Below are positions 55,348 to 63,660 of a stretch of DNA of 64,000 nucleotides, in pieces. The notes under the pieces were generated by a model. The model was given only the letters and a program-made list of their open reading frames with translations. It was not told the DNA's origin and ran no database searches. Position 1 is the first letter of the stretch. Each line of letters opens with the position of its first letter. This DNA is from Pseudomonadota bacterium (lineage in GTDB: Bacteria > Desulfobacterota > Desulfovibrionia > Desulfovibrionales > Desulfomicrobiaceae): assembly GCA_018902545.1 (NCBI GenBank), contig JAHIQM010000016.1, positions 310,001 through 374,000 of the forward strand. The letters are read 5' to 3'. The translations under genes and the position numbers were made by a program.

Positions 55348-57081
55348 ATGAACGCCAGAGCCACTTTCGCACTGATCGCCGTCGCGGTGCTTTTGTCCAT
55401 CGGCTTGATCCTGATGACGGACAGAGCCACCACAACCCCCACCTGGGACGACGCCGTTGGGGAAGCCCAGCGTGGAGGCTACAGGCTGCTGACCACCGAT
55501 GATCTGAAAAAACTCTACGAGGACCGGACACCGGACCTGCTTCTGGTGGACACCCGCCAGGATTGGGAACACCGGACCGGCCATATCGAGGGATCGGTCA
55601 ACTTCTCCATGGAGCCCACGGCCTGGGCTCGATGGACCAAGCGCGGGGATATCGAACGGCTGCTCGGACCGGACAAGGACAGGCCCGTCGTCTTCTACTG
55701 AGCGGGTCTGACCTGAGTCCGCAGCGACTCGGCGGCCCGGGTGGCCGTCTCCCTCGGTTACAGGAACGTTTACCGCGACCCCAAGGGCTTTCCCGACTGG
55801 CAGGCCGCCGGACTCCCCGTGGAGACAGGTCCGGTTGCATCACCCTCCGCGCAGGCCGCTGACGATCCGGGACCACTTTCGGGGTGGACCATGGTCTGGA
55901 CCCTGCTCGGCATCTTCCTGGGCGGGATGGCCCTGAACCTGACTCCCTGCGTCTATCCCCTGATCCCCATCACAGTCTCGTATTTCGGCGGCCGGTCGGG
56001 CCACTCCGGGAGCCTTGTGGGGCATGGCATCCTGTACATGGTCGGTCTGGCCCTGACGAACTCGGCCCTGGGCGTCGTCGCCGCCCTGACCGGGGGCATG
56101 ATGGGGGCCATGCTGCAAAGCCCGGTCGTGCTGATCGGCATTTCATCACTCCTAGTAATTTTTGCCACTAGCCTGTTCGGATTCTGGGAACTGCGCCTGC
56201 CGATGGCTCTTACGCGGGTCGCTTCAAAGTCCCATGCGGGCTACTTCGGAACCTTCTTCATGGGCCTGACCCTCGGCGTCGTGGCCGCGCCATGCCTCGG
56301 GCCCTTCGTGCTGGGCCTTTTGACCTGGGTCGCGGGCATGGGCAGCGCCTGGATCGGCTTCGCCGTGTTCTTCACGCTTAGCCTCGGCCTTGGTCTGCCT
56401 CTTTTCGTCCTGGCCATGTTCTCGGGGAGGATCGAAAAACTCCCCCGCTCCGGCGAATGGATGATCTGGGTCCGCAAACTCATGGGCTGGGTTTTGCTGG
56501 GCATGGCCGCATACTTCATCCGCCCGCTCCTGTCCGAAAGCGCCTCGATTCTGACATTGTCCGCCGTCGCTCTGGCCGCGGGCATCCACTTGGGGTGGAT
56601 CGACAAGGCCACGGCAGGCTTTGCGGCTTTCAAATATATCAAGCCCGCAATCGGCGTCCTGGCCATCACCGTCGCAATAGTTCTCTCTGGCTCATGGCTC
56701 CTGCGCGGTCCGGGCGTGACCTGGGAGCAGTATTCACAAACCCTGCTCGACGAGGCCAAGGCGGCGGGAAAGCCGGTCATCATCGACTTTTCGGCCACAT
56801 GGTGCGCGCCTTGCCGCGAGCTTGACGAAAAAACGTTTCGCGACCCGGCGGTAGTGCGCATGACCCAGGACGACTTCATCATGATCAAGGTCGACCTGAC
56901 CCGTGGAGGCAATGCCGAGCACGAACGTCTGATCTCGGCGTACGAGGTGAAAGGCGTCCCGACGGTCATCTTCATTGACGCGCAGGGCAGGGAAAGGAGG
57001 GATTTGCGACTCGTCGACTACCTGCCGCCCGACGCTTTTGTCCAACGCATGGAAAACCTGAAAAAAACGAACGAGGAGTGA
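55348..57081 (+). CDS. Selenocysteine rhodanese-DsbD-thioredoxin fusion protein
   Basis: 577 residues if UGA 55699 and UGA 55714 are read as Sec (U118 and U123). ATG 55348 has GAGG eight bases upstream. Domains: an N-terminal anchor (about 5-24); a periplasmic rhodanese (LLLVDTRQDWEHRTGHIEGS, then VVFYUAGLTUVRS, then LGYRNVYRDPKGFPDW), about residues 45-160; a DsbD-beta membrane domain with C201 (NLTPCVYPLIP) and C316 (VAAPCLGPF); and a C-terminal thioredoxin with C486-x2-C489 (WCAPC) and cis-Pro at GVPTVIF. Both Cys of the usual rhodanese CxxxxC loop are Sec. The rhodanese takes the place of DsbD-alpha, so electrons from the cytosol would reach a selenium-based sulfur-transfer site. Confidence 0.85.
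55713..55732 (+). promoter_or_regulatory. bSECIS candidate for U118
   Basis: CTGAGTC - loop CGCAGC - GACTCGG: seven base pairs including one G-U. The loop starts 18 nt after UGA 55699-55701 and has G at position 2. The left arm contains the second UGA (55714-55716). Confidence 0.65.
55731..55749 (+). promoter_or_regulatory. bSECIS candidate for U123
   Basis: GGCGGCC - loop CGGGT - GGCCGTC: seven base pairs including one G-U. The loop starts 21 nt after UGA 55714-55716 and has G at positions 2-4. It shares two bases with the hairpin for U118, so the two cannot both be fully formed at once. Confidence 0.7.
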
Positions 57082-57083
57082 CG

Positions 57084-57395
57084 ATGCTCAAGGTCCATTT
57101 GTTCCTGAACGAGCCCAACGGCAAACCCTGAAAACATTTTCTGGAGATGCTGCCCAGGTTGGGCGCAAAATATGACATCGAACTGGAAGTGACCTCCCAG
57201 CCCAACGCCCAGTACCAGACTGACGAGTATTTCGACCTTGAGCTCCCTGTAGCTCCGGCCGTCATGGTCGGTGAAGAGGTAGTGACCGAAGGCTCGGACA
57301 TCGCCGAAGATAAGCTCGAAGCCGCAATACGTCGGCACCTCGACCTGCCCGAACTGCCGCGCAAAGGTTTCGTGAGCCGCCTACTGGGCGCATGA
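57084..57395 (+). CDS. Thioredoxin-like selenoprotein with U16
   Basis: 103 residues if UGA 57129-57131 is read as Sec: NGKPUKHFLEMLPRLG. GAGGAG lies just before ATG 57084, two bases after the previous stop. The first strand (KVHLFLN), the redox residue at the start of helix 1, and a proline before a strand (LELPVAPAVMVGEEVV, a cis-Pro position) give a thioredoxin/glutaredoxin-like fold with a lone Sec and no resolving Cys. It is cytoplasmic, and may reduce the DsbD part of the preceding fusion or carry selenium or sulfur. The frame has no Cys at all. Confidence 0.78.
57148..57167 (+). promoter_or_regulatory. bSECIS candidate for U16
   Basis: TGC(t)GCCC - loop AGGTT - GGGCGCA: seven base pairs with one bulged T. 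The loop starts 24 nt after the UGA and closely resembles the loop of the U59 element (AGGTG). Confidence 0.75.
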
Positions 57396-57437
57396 GGCCC
57401 TGACAAGCAGGAAAAACTGGCGTAACACTTGGAAACC

Positions 57438-58244
57438 ATGGATGGGGAAAACATATTCAGACTCGGGGCCTTCATACTGACGGCCATGCTCATGGCCGCC
57501 CTTGAAATCGCCCGGCCGCGCAGACGGCCCGATCCGGACCGCAAGGGCCGCTGGGTGGGCAATCTCGGCGTGGTGGCCGTGTCCACGGTACTCGCGCGCC
57601 TCGTCTTTCCCATCGTACCCATGGCTCTGGCCGCCACGCTCCGGGGCCAGGGCCTGGGAATCTTCCCCTTCCTCGGCCTGCCCCTGGCCGCAGAGTTCCT
57701 TCTGGGCATTCTCATCCTGGACCTGGCCATGTACGCCCAGCACCGCGCTTTCCATGCCTGGCGGCCGCTGTGGAGGTTGCACCGCATGCACCATGCGGAC
57801 ACCTTCTTCGATTTCTCCACCGGCGTTCGCTTCCATCCCTTGGAAATCCTCATCTCCATGGCCTTCAAACTCGCCCTGGTGGCCCTGCTCGCACCGCCTC
57901 CCCTGGCCGTTTTAGCCTTCGAGATCATCCTCAACAGCGCCGCGATGTTCAACCACGCCAACTTCTTCCTGCCCCTCCCCCTGGACCGCGCCCTGCGCCT
58001 CATCCTGGTCACGCCGGACATGCACCGCATCCACCACTCCACCGACGGCAAGGAAATGAACAGGAACTTCGGCTTCAACTTTCCCTGGTGGGACCGGCTC
58101 TTCTCGACCTACCAGGATCAGCCCGCCGGGGGCCACGAGAACATGCCGCTGGGCATGAACATCTTCCGAGAAGCCAGATACCGCTCCCTATTCAGGATGC
58201 TGGCCATGCCATTCATGAATCCCAGCTCAGGACGCAAAAAATAA
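57438..58244 (+). CDS. Fatty acid hydroxylase/sterol desaturase-family membrane protein
   Basis: 268 residues from ATG 57438 (MDGENIFRLGAF); TTG 57429 is a weaker choice. Membrane diiron enzyme: histidine boxes HRAFH, HRMHH (WRLHRMHHADTF) and HRIHH (PDMHRIHHSTDG), with four to six helices. Such enzymes hydroxylate or desaturate lipids with O2, which is unexpected in a strict anaerobe. It lies 42 bases after the selenoprotein operon on the same strand and may be cotranscribed. The substrate is unknown. Confidence 0.85.
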   Translation: MDGENIFRLGAFILTAMLMAALEIARPRRRPDPDRKGRWVGNLGVVAVSTVLARLVFPIVPMALAATLRGQGLGIFPFLGLPLAAEFLLGILILDLAMYAQHRAFHAWRPLWRLHRMHHADTFFDFSTGVRFHPLEILISMAFKLALVALLAPPPLAVLAFEIILNSAAMFNHANFFLPLPLDRALRLILVTPDMHRIHHSTDGKEMNRNFGFNFPWWDRLFSTYQDQPAGGHENMPLGMNIFREARYRSLFRMLAMPFMNPSSGRKK

Positions 58245-58385
58245 TCACGCCTTGCGACCTGCGGCCAGCCGCTGGAAACGTTTTCAGGATAAGAGCGTAT
58301 TGGCACGAGTTGGTCCCACTGAAATGGAAAAACAGGCAAGCTTGATCTCCAACCAAGCCCCCTTCAAAACGGGCCTGCGGATTCT

Positions 58386-58613
58386 CTATTCCCGGCCGGT
58401 TTCGTCACCGGAATTCGTTTGAACCGAAGATTCCCGACGCCTGATCCGCAGCAGCAGGAAGCCGAAGAAGACCATGCTCAGGCCCGGGATCAGAAATACA
58501 TACGGCAACGCGAACATGAGCCCTCCATCGGGCAAAGTCATCAGGCCCATAAGGCACAGGGCTCCGCCTGCAAGCAGAAGAAACCACCCCATCGCTCTCA
58601 GAAAAGTGACCAT
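58386..58613 (-). CDS. Small membrane protein with two helices
   Basis: 75 residues from ATG 58613 (MVTFLRAMGWFLLLAGG), GGAGG upstream; the longer frame to 58658 lacks a site. Two hydrophobic helices, then a basic and polar tail (LRIRRRESSVQTN). The family is not recognised. It lies between two other minus-strand and plus-strand units and converges with the hydroxylase gene. Confidence 0.55.
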   Translation of the reverse strand: MVTFLRAMGWFLLLAGGALCLMGLMTLPDGGLMFALPYVFLIPGLSMVFFGFLLLRIRRRESSVQTNSGDETGRE

Positions 58614-58705
58614 TGCGATTGCCTCCCTGTTTGCTGCGGGCCTGACTGCAAAGCCCAAGGCTCAGCATTGACCGCGTCACATCAACCATTGCGAGATAAT
58701 CTGCC

Positions 58706-59476
58706 CTAGATCAATCCCACAGCCAGCCCCCCGCCCAGCAGCAGGAGCATCGCGCCGACCAGCAGCCTCACCGTCTGGATGGTGATTTTTTTGAGCACCT
58801 TGCGGCTGTAGTGTACGCCCAGGAAGGCCGAGAGAGTGGCGGCGACTACAAGGCCCGCGTTGTCGGTGATCATGTGCGAGCCGGACATGCCCGCGTAGAC
58901 GCCAAGGCGCGTCACGTCGACCACGCAGGCCAGGACCACGCCCGTGGCGATGAAGGTTTCCTTGCTCAGACCCGCGCCAAGAAGGAAGGCGCTGCGGAAG
59001 GCCCCCTGGTTGCCCGACAGGCCGCCGAAGAACCCACTGACGATCCCGCCCAGCGGCAACCATGCGGGCGAAATGGCCTGCTTCTTCCCGCCGCGCAGTT
59101 CCTGGGCGGCGAAAAAGACGATGAGTACGCCAACCAGGAGCTTGACCGGAGTGATGAAGAACTCGCCGCCAGCCAACGAATAGGAGAAAAGCGGCTCAAG
59201 GTCCGAAACCCTGACCAGCAACCACGCTCCGGCGAAACTCGCGACCAGGGCGGGCAGTCCGAAGCGCAGGCTCACACCCCAGTCGGCCTGCCGACCGAAC
59301 AGGGCGAGCTTGAAGAGATTGTTGGCGAAATGCACCACCGCGGTCACGGCCACAGCCGTCTCGATGGGAAAAAAAATGGCCATGACCGGGGTCAGCACCG
59401 TGCCGAGGCCAAAGCCGGAAAAAAGGGTCAGCCCGGAAACGGCCAGACTGGCCAGACAGATGACGAGATAATCCAT
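58706..59476 (-). CDS. TauE/SafE-family sulfite/sulfonate exporter
   Basis: 256 residues, seven to eight helices. TauE/SafE pattern: LFSGFGLGTVLTPVMAIFFP at the N-terminus and GGIVSGFFGGLSGNQGAFRS in the second half. The family moves sulfite, thiosulfate or organosulfonates across the inner membrane. It lies close to two rhodaneses and the selenoprotein operon, so a sulfur link is plausible. A broken copy is at 54061-54330. Confidence 0.85.
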   Translation of the reverse strand: MDYLVICLASLAVSGLTLFSGFGLGTVLTPVMAIFFPIETAVAVTAVVHFANNLFKLALFGRQADWGVSLRFGLPALVASFAGAWLLVRVSDLEPLFSYSLAGGEFFITPVKLLVGVLIVFFAAQELRGGKKQAISPAWLPLGGIVSGFFGGLSGNQGAFRSAFLLGAGLSKETFIATGVVLACVVDVTRLGVYAGMSGSHMITDNAGLVVAATLSAFLGVHYSRKVLKKITIQTVRLLVGAMLLLLGGGLAVGLI

Positions 59477-59568
59477 TTGGTCCCCATGTAATGCGTTTTG
59501 CGGGCTGCAGGGTTTATTTCACCCCGGCGAATCTCAGGTCCGCATGTTTTCGGCTGTGAAGCGCCAGC

Positions 59569-60759
59569 TCACGAATGCCGATCTGCTTTCGCAGCTCCAA
59601 GCCCATGGATGGCGAAGACAATTCCCGCAGCCAGCACGACCAGTCCCGAACAAAAGAAACCGCCCACATTACCGTATACTGCGATGACCATGCCCGCCGC
59701 CAGCGGTCCGGTGGAATGGCCGATGTCCATGATGCTTCCCAAAAGTCCCATGGCGGTGCCGCGCGTTTGGGCCGGGCTTGCGTCCGCGATATAGGCGGTA
59801 CTGGCCGCCAAGGTGAATGACAGCGACAACCCCAGGGCCAGACTGATGGCCCCCAGCGAAACAAGGCTCCCGGCCTGACCCATGGCGAACATGGTCGCGG
59901 CCATGGCCAAGGCCCCGAAAACAATCTGCCGCTCCCGGCCTTTGCGGTCCGAGAGCCTGCCAAAAACGGGCTTGCTCAGGGCAACGGTCAGCACCTGCAT
60001 GGCCATGAGAGCTCCAGCCCAGTGGGGTCCGAAACCCGCGTCCCGGACATGGCGCGGAAAAAACGCCTCGAACGTCCCGAAGGCAAAGAGCGCGGCCGCT
60101 TCCACGACGCAGCCGAGCAGGACCGGACGGTTGCGCAGGACCGCCCAGAGGAGGGCCGCCGGGGGCTCGGCGTCCGCTGCCTTCATTTTGGGTGTTTCCA
60201 CGGGAAGTCGAAAGACAAGGAAGGCCGCGCCCGCGCCAAGAACAAGACAGCCCGCGTACACCCAGGTAAACCCCTCCTTGCCGGGGAGGGTGCCGCCCAA
60301 ACCAAGGAGGATTCCTCCGGCAAGGGGCGCAAGGAAACGGCCAAGCTGCGTGACCGAAGACATGAGCCCAAGCCGCTCGCCCCGGCTGGCGTCGTGCATG
60401 TCCGCCACCTGGGCCATAGCCACGGGCATGAAAATACCCGTGGCCAGACCGTGGATGAAGCGGACCAGGGCCAGTTCCCAGACCGATCCGGCCCAAAGGT
60501 ACCCAAGGGGGCTGAGCGCGAAGAAAAGCCCGGACAGGCGCAGCAGCCTGCCCCGGCCGATCCTGTCGGACAGCATCCCGGCGGGCAGGCTGACCAGCAC
60601 GCCGGCCAGAGGGGACAGGGACGCCACCAGCCCGATGGACCGGGCATCGGCCCCCAGGGACTCGGCGAAAAAGGGAAGGACCGGGTTCTTGGCCATGGTC
60701 GTACCGAAGATGGCCAGGAACCCGGTCAGGCAGAGCAGGTGAAACGGCGAGAGCCTCAT
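59569..60759 (-). CDS. MFS transporter
   Basis: 396 residues, twelve helices in two six-helix halves. The loop-2 motif is GMLSDRIGRGRLLRL, and GRLSDRKGRERQ is the matching motif in the second half. DHA1-like drug exporters have this form; the substrate is unknown. The start overlaps the end of the HD-domain gene by 4 bases, so it is part of a chrB-chrA-HD-MFS transcription unit. Confidence 0.9.
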   Translation of the reverse strand: MRLSPFHLLCLTGFLAIFGTTMAKNPVLPFFAESLGADARSIGLVASLSPLAGVLVSLPAGMLSDRIGRGRLLRLSGLFFALSPLGYLWAGSVWELALVRFIHGLATGIFMPVAMAQVADMHDASRGERLGLMSSVTQLGRFLAPLAGGILLGLGGTLPGKEGFTWVYAGCLVLGAGAAFLVFRLPVETPKMKAADAEPPAALLWAVLRNRPVLLGCVVEAAALFAFGTFEAFFPRHVRDAGFGPHWAGALMAMQVLTVALSKPVFGRLSDRKGRERQIVFGALAMAATMFAMGQAGSLVSLGAISLALGLSLSFTLAASTAYIADASPAQTRGTAMGLLGSIMDIGHSTGPLAAGMVIAVYGNVGGFFCSGLVVLAAGIVFAIHGLGAAKADRHS

Positions 60760-61304
60760 GACCGTGCGGCGATGAGTCCCTGAATCTCCTGATGGTAGCG
60801 CAGGTACCGGTTCAGGGTTGTCTCGTTCTTGCCGTAGCGGACGATGGTCGTGAGGATTTCGGCGAACCGCTCCTCCGCCTTGATCGGGTCGGGCTCCACC
60901 CCGTCACCGATGATATCCACCAGGCGGTCGGCGTATATGATGATGCGCTCCTCCAGCCTGTGCAGGGTGTAATCGATGTCGGGCAGACCAAGCTCCAGGG
61001 CTTCGGCGCGAGTCATGCCGCCACGGATATGCTTCTTCATAATGGCCAGAATTTCCTCGGGCAGGCCCAGCTCGGCCCCCAGGGCGGCTCCAACTTCGCC
61101 ATGCTCGAGCCCGTGGGTGCGGACCTTGCCCAGGTCGTGGAACAGCGCCCCCCGGGCGATGAAGTTCATGTCGAGATCCGCGCCGGTGCGGCCGGCGATG
61201 TCGAGAGCCCGCTCGGCCACGGACAGACTGTGTCCCAGGTCTTCCTCGTTCATCCCTGCCTGTCGCAGTAGGGCTATGTCGTTGTGGTCAATGTGCTGAT
61301 TCAT
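60756..61304 (-). CDS. HD-domain phosphohydrolase
   Basis: 182 residues from ATG 61304 (MNQHIDHNDIALL), AAAGGAG upstream. HD motif: ARGALFHDLGKVRTHGLEHG, with further histidines (IMKKHIRGG) that complete the metal site, as in small HDIG-type proteins that act on nucleotides. The substrate is unknown. It lies between chrA and the MFS gene. Confidence 0.85.
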   Translation of the reverse strand: MNQHIDHNDIALLRQAGMNEEDLGHSLSVAERALDIAGRTGADLDMNFIARGALFHDLGKVRTHGLEHGEVGAALGAELGLPEEILAIMKKHIRGGMTRAEALELGLPDIDYTLHRLEERIIIYADRLVDIIGDGVEPDPIKAEERFAEILTTIVRYGKNETTLNRYLRYHQEIQGLIAARS

Positions 61305-61347
61305 GGCGCACTCCTTTTCTTGTTTGGTGGTAATCGAAACTATCATG

Positions 61348-62661
61348 TCACAGAGCCATCCTCACTACCCAGCCAAGCCCTGCGCATCCAGCCAGGGTCA
61401 TACCCATGCCGAGCTTGAAGCGGATCATGGCCAGGGTCGCGGCTGCCGCCAGGACCAGGGCCCAGACATCCAGGCTGGACAGGACGGGGACCGGCAGGCG
61501 CAGACCAAGGGGACCATCCCATGACCCGACCTGGCCGAAAATCGTGTGCAGTCCGAACCACACGAACAGGTTCAAAATGACCCCGACCACCGCCGCCGTC
61601 ACTCCGGACAGAGCGGCGGAGAGGCTGCGGTTGGCCCGCACGGCCTCCATGTAGGGCGCGCCGAGAAAAATCCACAGAAAGCACGGCGCGAAGGTGACCC
61701 AAACCGTCAAGGTTGCGCCCAGAGCACCGGCGACGAAGGGGTGCAGGGTTCCGGGGCTTGCATAGGCGGCCATGAAGCCGACATATTCAAGGACGAGGAT
61801 GAGGGGGCCGGGAGTGGTTTCGGCCAGGGCCAGACCGCTGATCATGTCCGCCGGGGTCAGCCAGGCGTAGTGCTCCACCGCCTGCTGGGTCACATAGCTC
61901 AGCACGGCGTAAGCTCCGCCGAAGGTGACCACAGCCATCTTGCTGAAAAACACGGCCAGCCGGGCGTACACGTTGTCCCAGCCAAGCAGGAGTCCCGTGA
62001 GCAGGACCGGGCCGAGCCACAGGGGAATCCATGTGGCCAGAACCCGGATGGACCGCGCGGTGCTTGGTCTGGTGTGTTCGGGCGCTTCCTCCTCGTCACC
62101 GCAGGCCACGGTGCATTCCTGCTCCGCAGGTCCGCGCGACTTGATCCAGCCGATCAGCGCGGCTCCAAAAACCACCACAGGAAAGGGCACGCCAAAGGCG
62201 AACAAGGCCACGAATGCGCCTGCGGCCAGCGCCACGGCGAAGCCGGACTTTAACGTCTTGGAGCCCATGCGCAGCACAGCCCCGACGACGATGGCCAGCA
62301 CTGCGGGCTTTAAGCCGTAAAACAGGGCGTCAACCGCCGGCACTTCGCGGTACGCGGCATACACCGCGCTCAGCACCAGGATGACGAAGAACCCCGGCAG
62401 CACGAACAGGCCGCCGGCCATGAGCCCGCCCAGCGTCCGGTGCTTGAGCCAGCCGACATACGTCGCCAGTTGCTGGGCCTCGGGCCCCGGCAGGAAATGG
62501 CAGTAGTTGAGGGCGTGCAGGAAGCGTTCATTGCTGATCCACTTTTTGTCCTCAACCAGCACCCTGTGCATCAAGGCGATCTGTCCGGCAGGACCGCCGA
62601 AGCTGAGGAACCCGATGCGCAACCAGGTCCAAAATGCTTCAGAAAGAGTCGGCTGGTTCAT
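61348..62661 (-). CDS. chrA: Chromate transporter
   Basis: 437 residues, a long-chain ChrA with two homologous halves. Signatures: FLSFGGPAGQIALMHR (first half) and VTFGGAYAVLSYVTQQA (second half), with LPGPEAQQLATYVGW. It exports chromate. GGAG lies just upstream; overlap with chrB is 4 bases. The HD-domain gene follows 43 bases later. Confidence 0.93.
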   Translation of the reverse strand: MNQPTLSEAFWTWLRIGFLSFGGPAGQIALMHRVLVEDKKWISNERFLHALNYCHFLPGPEAQQLATYVGWLKHRTLGGLMAGGLFVLPGFFVILVLSAVYAAYREVPAVDALFYGLKPAVLAIVVGAVLRMGSKTLKSGFAVALAAGAFVALFAFGVPFPVVVFGAALIGWIKSRGPAEQECTVACGDEEEAPEHTRPSTARSIRVLATWIPLWLGPVLLTGLLLGWDNVYARLAVFFSKMAVVTFGGAYAVLSYVTQQAVEHYAWLTPADMISGLALAETTPGPLILVLEYVGFMAAYASPGTLHPFVAGALGATLTVWVTFAPCFLWIFLGAPYMEAVRANRSLSAALSGVTAAVVGVILNLFVWFGLHTIFGQVGSWDGPLGLRLPVPVLSSLDVWALVLAAAATLAMIRFKLGMGMTLAGCAGLGWVVRMAL

Positions 62662-63659
62662 GACTTCTCCTTCCCCACCCGGCCGCAGGTACGGTCGAAA
62701 TGTTCGAAAAGCCTGTCCAGCAGGCGACTTCCCTGCTCGACCCGCTCATAGTCGTTGTCCGTGCACAGGCAGATGCCGTTCAAGAGCGCCGCCACTCCGG
62801 CAGATTCCGCCCGGGCGGGGGCTGACTCGTCCAGGTCGATGTCATGAATGACCTGACTCAGCACAGACAGGGTCGGATCGGATTCAAACCCGAAGCGGCG
62901 GACCATGACCTCGAAGGTGCAGAGGCTCCCCTCATGGGTGAACTCGGCCTCGGTCATGTCGAAACGCACGTCGTTTGGACTCTGGACCTTGGCGTCAAAA
63001 CGAAAGGTCGCTTCGGAATCGATGAAACGGCGTACGAACCAGGCCGAAGCGATGCGATCCACATGCACGCTGGGCCGGGTGACCCAGGCTCGCCCCTGGT
63101 ACAAGCCGGGATCGATTGCTGCGTCGTCCGGCTTGGCGGCAAGGGCGTTCATGCGCAGCCAGCGCCCCGCACCGGCCAGCATGCCCTCGACGACTTCCCG
63201 TGCGGGAGCGCCGAAATAGTCGATGCCCCTGATGGCATCGTAGCGGGCACGGAGTTGATTGACCCAGGCTTGCACGTCGGGAACTTGAGAGGCATCAGCG
63301 GCGTGCGGATCTCCCAGCACTTCAAAAAGGGGCATGAACTCGGCACCAAGACCGCGATAATCCCCTTCACGAGCCTCAACGAAGAGCTTCCTGATGTTCC
63401 CGTCGTCGATTCCGCCTCCGGCCACGTCAAACCGGGCACCGCAGACATAGGCCCTGCCCCCTCCGTCTTCGATCTCCCGGGCCAGCCAGGTCAGGCCATC
63501 ACGCTGACGCTCCCCTTCCGGGAGCACATAGACTGCGTTTTTGAGCGCCACGGCCCCAAGAGCCGCCAGCCTGCGCGCCGACTTGGCCCGCAGGTACGCT
63601 GGCTTGGGCGGGATATTGTGGATGCACAAAAGCCAATTCACGTCGTTGCCACTGACCAT
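62658..63659 (-). CDS. chrB: Chromate-resistance protein ChrB
   Basis: 333 residues from ATG 63659 (MVSGNDVNWLLCIHN), AAAGGTG upstream. Two domains: an N-terminal ChrB domain (PAYLRAKSARRLAALGAVAL) and a C-terminal domain with HVDRIASAWFVRRFID and HEGSLCTFEV, which carry likely metal or chromate ligands. In known operons ChrB senses chromate and regulates chrA. Here it lies between a rhodanese gene and chrA. Confidence 0.9.
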   Translation of the reverse strand: MVSGNDVNWLLCIHNIPPKPAYLRAKSARRLAALGAVALKNAVYVLPEGERQRDGLTWLAREIEDGGGRAYVCGARFDVAGGGIDDGNIRKLFVEAREGDYRGLGAEFMPLFEVLGDPHAADASQVPDVQAWVNQLRARYDAIRGIDYFGAPAREVVEGMLAGAGRWLRMNALAAKPDDAAIDPGLYQGRAWVTRPSVHVDRIASAWFVRRFIDSEATFRFDAKVQSPNDVRFDMTEAEFTHEGSLCTFEVMVRRFGFESDPTLSVLSQVIHDIDLDESAPARAESAGVAALLNGICLCTDNDYERVEQGSRLLDRLFEHFDRTCGRVGKEKS

Positions 63660-63660
63660 G

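Noticed and set aside
55062-57131. Explanation of the four in-frame TGA codons as nonsense mutations in pseudogenes
   Set aside because: All interruptions are TGA, two fall exactly at rhodanese loop cysteine positions, the frames show no other damage and each TGA has a suitably placed hairpin. Pseudogene decay would also give TAA, TAG or frameshifts.
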